Assembly (NCBI GenBank): GCA_947481115.1
Contig: CANKEI010000037.1
Span: forward strand, 1 to 8,668
Source: a bacterium
GTDB lineage: Bacteria > Babelota > Babeliae > Babelales > JABDEC01
Reading direction: 5' to 3'
Length of the DNA: 8,668 bases
Every line of letters begins with the position of its first letter. The stretch's first letter is position 1. The notes beneath the pieces were generated by a model. The model saw only the letters and a program-made list of their open reading frames with translations. It had not been told where the DNA came from and did no database searches. A program made the translations under genes and the position numbers. Below are positions 6,503 to 8,668 of the stretch, in pieces.

Positions 6503-6583
6503 ATGAAACTAAATAAAAACATGGTGCTAGCACTCTTAGTGACAGTATTACAAGTACTTGCTGGACATCCACCATTTGCTTAA
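6503..6583 (+). CDS. 26-residue hydrophobic peptide, possible small membrane protein or signal-peptide remnant
   Basis: ATG at 6503 is preceded by AGGGGG (6493-6498), one of the strongest Shine-Dalgarno sequences in the window, though only 4 bases from the start. The peptide has a charged start (MKLNKN), a hydrophobic core (MVLALLVTVLQVLA) and the tail GHPPFA, then a TAA. This has the build of an export signal with almost no mature part. It is either a true microprotein or leader, or the 5' stump of a gene whose rest has decayed. In another frame just downstream, about 30 codons to the TAA at 6698-6700 read RFNNISRILSELCQSRKFAA and onwards, which could be such a rest. It diverges from the regulator gene. 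I recognise no homologue. Confidence 0.4.
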   Translation: MKLNKNMVLALLVTVLQVLAGHPPFA

Positions 6584-6700
6584 ATTCTAAAGTTGGGGGT
6601 TAACGATTTAATAATATAAGTCGTATTCTATCAGAGCTTTGCCAATCGCGCAAATTTGCAGCTACAGTTGCAGTTAAACTAAAGTCTTTTAAAATCAATT
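6584..6700 (+). other. Space after the small frame, with short palindromes and a possible decayed coding tail
   Basis: Contains the perfect palindrome GCAAATTTGC (6650-6659) and, overlapping it, the imperfect palindrome TGCAGCTACAGTTGCA (6657-6672). One plus frame stays open from about 6604 to 6700 and encodes RFNNISRILSELCQSRKFAA plus a few more residues, but has no start codon of its own. No RNA gene is recognised. Confidence 0.3.
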
Positions 6701-6739
6701 AAAAAAAGAACAGACCAGTTATGACACCGATCTGTTCTT
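6701..6739 (-). terminator. Rho-independent terminator of the histone-like gene
   Basis: Read on the minus strand, AAGAACAGA (6739-6731) pairs perfectly with TCTGTTCTT (6714-6706) to form a 9-bp stem with a 16-base loop, followed by an unbroken run of Ts to 6701. It begins 24 bases after the stop codon of the histone-like gene. Confidence 0.85.
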
Positions 6740-6762
6740 AATTGCTAATTTCTAAAAGTTCG

Positions 6763-7197
6763 TTATTTTTTACCAGCTTCTACTACAGCCTTAACAGCTT
6801 TAGCAACCGGTTTACGGCGACGTACTACGCGACGTCTAGCCATTGGGCGCTTAGCGTGTTCTGCGCCACCCTCTACTTCTATTAATAAAGCTTCAACGCG
6901 TTTTTTAGGCGCAGCTCTTTTAACAGCAACACGACGTTTAGGAGCAGCTCTTTTTGCTGCTACACGTCTTTTGGGCGCAGCTTTCTTAGCAACTACGCGT
7001 TTTTTGGGTGCAGCTCTTTTTGCGGCAACACGTTTTTTGGGTGCAGCTCTTTTTGCGGCAACACGTTTTTTGGGTGCAGCTCTTTTTGCGGCAACACGTT
7101 TTTTAGGCGCAGCTTTCTTAGCAGCAACACGTTTCTTCACAACTTTGCGAACAACGCGACGCTTCGGAGCGGCTTTCTTTTTCTTGGCAACTGCCAT
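6763..7197 (-). CDS. Histone H1-like DNA-binding protein with 11-residue basic repeats
   Basis: A 144-residue, strongly basic protein made almost only of K, R, A, P and V. Its core is six full and one partial copies of AAPKKRVAAKR (residues 29-102), variants differing only in K/R or A/V. This is the composition of bacterial H1-like proteins such as chlamydial Hc2, which bind and compact DNA without sequence preference. Residues 101-115 (EALLIEVEGGAEHA) are an acidic, hydrophobic interruption before a second basic tail (ARRRVVRRRK). The start is fixed by a perfect AGGAGG (bases 7206-7211 on the other strand), 8 bases before the ATG. It has its own terminator and a promoter candidate, and lies downstream of thrS on the same strand. 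Expression is probably high. A ribosome-associated or RNA-binding role cannot be excluded. Confidence 0.82.
   Translation of the reverse strand: MAVAKKKKAAPKRRVVRKVVKKRVAAKKAAPKKRVAAKRAAPKKRVAAKRAAPKKRVAAKRAAPKKRVVAKKAAPKRRVAAKRAAPKRRVAVKRAAPKKRVEALLIEVEGGAEHAKRPMARRRVVRRRKPVAKAVKAVVEAGKK
6998..7096. repeat. Three identical 33-bp tandem repeats inside the histone-like gene
   Basis: Copies at 6998-7030, 7031-7063 and 7064-7096 are identical base for base (beginning CGTTTTTTGGGTGCAGC). Each encodes one 11-residue basic unit. More divergent units flank them, from about 6892 to 7113. Perfect identity points to recent expansion by slippage or recombination, and copy number is likely to vary between strains. 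Confidence 0.9.
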
Positions 7198-7220
7198 ATG
7201 AGTATCCTCCTGATATAGAT

Positions 7221-7264
7221 TAGGTACCTATTACCACATCTCCAGACTTAACTACATGGTAATA
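7221..7264. promoter_or_regulatory. Symmetric elements in the leader of the histone-like gene
   Basis: An 8-bp perfect inverted repeat, TATTACCA (7229-7236) and TGGTAATA (7257-7264), encloses 20 bases. A 10-bp perfect palindrome, TAGGTACCTA (7221-7230), touches its inner edge on the gene side. The outer arm coincides with the proposed -10 box. They may form an operator or a 5' leader stem. Confidence 0.4.
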
Positions 7265-7285
7265 AAATCCAAATCAGAAAGTCAA
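7259..7285 (-). promoter_or_regulatory. Candidate promoter of the histone-like gene
   Basis: On the minus strand, TTGACT (7285-7280) resembles a -35 box, and TATTAC (7264-7259) a -10 box, with a 15-base gap, shorter than ideal. The leader to the ATG would be about 55 bases. It lies in the gap after thrS, so the gene need not depend on read-through. Confidence 0.4.
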
Positions 7286-7336
7286 CAATTTCTACAACAA
7301 CTTAAAATATTTCTTGAAAGTCTCTTATTGAAGCGA

Positions 7337-8668
7337 TTATTCAAGTAGCGATTCAGTTCTTTTTAATAACTCTGCGAGTGTTAAATTTTGTGTTTGCTGT
7401 CCATTGTGGTGTCGTAAAGTGACCACATTTTTTTCCATTTCTTTGTCGCCGATAATTACCGTGTATGGAATGCGATCTAGTTGTGCACTCTTAATCTTAC
7501 CGGAAAGTGGATCTGATGAAGGATCTAGCTCAGCGCGTAAATTAGCGGACCGCAGCTGATCAACGATTTGCGCAGCATAACCTTGTTGTTTATCGGTGAT
7601 GGTCAACACGCGTAATTGTATTGGTGCTAAGCTAAATGGCAACCAGCCCTTATGATGTTCTAGTAAGATGCCTAGGAAGCGTTCTAGTGAGCCATAGATC
7701 ACATGATGGATAATCACCGGACGTTCTTTTTTGCCTTCGCTAGAAATATAAGATAAGTCAAAATTTTCAGCTTGGAAGAAATCAACTTGGATGGTACCGC
7801 ATTGCCATTCGCGTCCCATTGAATCTTTAATTTTAAATTCGATTTTAGGACCATAGAAAGCACCTTCGCCGGGCTGTATGCGATATGGTAAGTCAGCGCG
7901 TTTAAGCGCGTTTTCTAGAGCTGCTGTAGCCTGTGCCCAAACTTCGTCAGTGCCTAAAGATTTAGCTGGTTTAGTTGAGACAGCGATATCTAAATTTGCG
8001 AAGCCATATTTACCTAAAACATATTGTGCAATTTTAATAATTTCGACAATTTCGTTTTCAATTTGATCAACTGTGCAATAAGTATGACAGTCATCTTGCG
8101 TAAACGCGCGCACTCTAAATAGCCCGTGCAGTACACCGGAAAGTTCATGTCGGTGCACCAAGCCAAATTCTGATAATCTTAGTGGCAATTCGCGATAAGA
8201 TCTGGGCCTCGTTTTAAAAACTAAGATTGAGCCGGGACAATTCATGGGCTTAATCGCATAGTTATGTTCATCAATTTCGCAAAAGTACATATTCTCGCGA
8301 TAATGCTGATAATGCCCAGAGCGGCGCCACAATTCATCACTTAAAATAATTGGCGTTGAGATCTCGTCGTAGTTTTTAGCTAGTCTTAATTTGCGTAGCT
8401 CTTCGACCAATTTATTAATAATTATTTTACCTTTGGGATGGAAGAATGGGAAACCAGGGCCTTCATCATGAAATGAGAATAGATCCATTTCACGGCCTAA
8501 TTTACGATGGTCGTACTTAAGTGCTTCTTCGCGACGTAGTTCATAATCAGCTAAATCTTGGGCAGTATAAAAAGCAGTTCCCGAGATTCTTTGGAGTGCT
8601 TGTCCTTCGCGATCAGCGCGCCAGTAAGCACCGGAGATATTTTGTAATTTAAAATTAGCTAATTCACC
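7337..8668 (-). CDS. thrS: Threonyl-tRNA synthetase, C-terminal two thirds (runs off the right edge)
   Basis: Charges tRNA-Thr with threonine in the cytoplasm. The frame is open from the window edge, giving 443 residues of a protein usually near 640. The N-terminal TGS and most of the editing region are outside. The visible part starts FKLQNISGAYWRAD and reads through DHRKLGREMDLFSF into the class II catalytic core. Motif 2 is in LRLSEFGLVHRHELSGVLHG, and motif 3 in YGSLERFLGILLEH. The three zinc ligands expected for the threonine site are present: Cys in PMNCPGS, His in QDDCHTY and the first His in IIHHVIYGS. The anticodon-binding domain follows LPFSLAPIQLRVL and ends in a normal C-terminus, with IPYTVIIGDKE conserved. 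The internal Met at 8488 lies mid-domain and is not the start. The histone-like gene follows 139 bases downstream on the same strand. Confidence 0.97.
   Translation of the reverse strand, partial: GELANFKLQNISGAYWRADREGQALQRISGTAFYTAQDLADYELRREEALKYDHRKLGREMDLFSFHDEGPGFPFFHPKGKIIINKLVEELRKLRLAKNYDEISTPIILSDELWRRSGHYQHYRENMYFCEIDEHNYAIKPMNCPGSILVFKTRPRSYRELPLRLSEFGLVHRHELSGVLHGLFRVRAFTQDDCHTYCTVDQIENEIVEIIKIAQYVLGKYGFANLDIAVSTKPAKSLGTDEVWAQATAALENALKRADLPYRIQPGEGAFYGPKIEFKIKDSMGREWQCGTIQVDFFQAENFDLSYISSEGKKERPVIIHHVIYGSLERFLGILLEHHKGWLPFSLAPIQLRVLTITDKQQGYAAQIVDQLRSANLRAELDPSSDPLSGKIKSAQLDRIPYTVIIGDKEMEKNVVTLRHHNGQQTQNLTLAELLKRTESLLE

Noticed and set aside
6998..7096. Regular 33-bp repeats as a CRISPR array
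   Set aside because: The repeats are directly tandem without spacers and are in frame within a coding gene.
6971..7201. Repetitive plus-strand frame (GAALFAATRFL repeats)
   Set aside because: It is the antisense shadow of the 33-bp repeats in the histone-like gene.
7878..8066. Short plus-strand frame inside thrS
   Set aside because: It is antisense to a conserved synthetase region, with no start signal.
8152..8160. Another GGTGCACCA resembling the 15-bp repeat
   Set aside because: Only nine bases match, and it encodes a conserved part of ThrRS motif 2, so it is coincidental.
8486..8488. ATG as the start of thrS
   Set aside because: The frame continues to the window edge with conserved synthetase sequence (GAYWRAD, DHRKLG), so the Met is internal.

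Overview
The window is AT-rich bacterial DNA with closely packed genes, several broken genes and traces of two insertion sequences. It holds a lysine-, alanine- and arginine-rich histone H1-like protein and an intact-looking end of threonyl-tRNA synthetase. Together with the decaying genes, this suggests a small-genome, perhaps host-associated bacterium, for example Dependentiae or another intracellular lineage. No marker here settles the taxonomy, so that is an inference.

Layout. At 3-131 lies the right end of an IS3-family element, whose terminal repeat abuts a reversed piece of an IS4-family transposase (about 149-465). A GC-rich palindrome follows at 488-541. A secreted, alanine-rich coiled-coil protein is encoded on the minus strand at 594-1121. 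A LysE-type exporter gene lacking its N-terminal part (1380-1769) meets tail to tail a minus-strand SAP/DUF6434-like protein (1753-2334). Next, on the plus strand, is a translationally coupled HepT-like/MntA-like pair (2443-3626). The MntA-like protein carries a C-terminal extension that reads like a cyclase (kynurenine formamidase-type) domain without its metal-binding motif. Facing it is a 927-residue minus-strand membrane regulator (3623-6406) with about seven membrane segments, GAF, PAS, a sigma-54-activator-like AAA+ domain and a Fis-type helix-turn-helix. Its AAA+ domain has lost Walker A, Walker B, GAFTGA and both arginine fingers.

A short divergent region carries a 13-bp palindrome and a 26-codon reading frame with a strong Shine-Dalgarno sequence. 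A textbook terminator (6701-6739), the histone-like gene (6763-7197) and the 3' part of thrS (7337-8668, running off the window) complete the window.

How the genes work together. HepT and MntA homologues form a type VII toxin-antitoxin module in which the MNT enzyme AMPylates the HEPN RNase. Here the catalytic signatures of both partners look intact while the fused cyclase remnant looks inactive. The regulator appears to be a membrane-anchored DNA-binding protein that can no longer drive sigma-54 by ATP hydrolysis. The palindrome just upstream of it is a natural candidate operator. The thrS and histone-like genes share a strand, but a separate promoter candidate and terminator suggest that the histone-like gene is its own unit.
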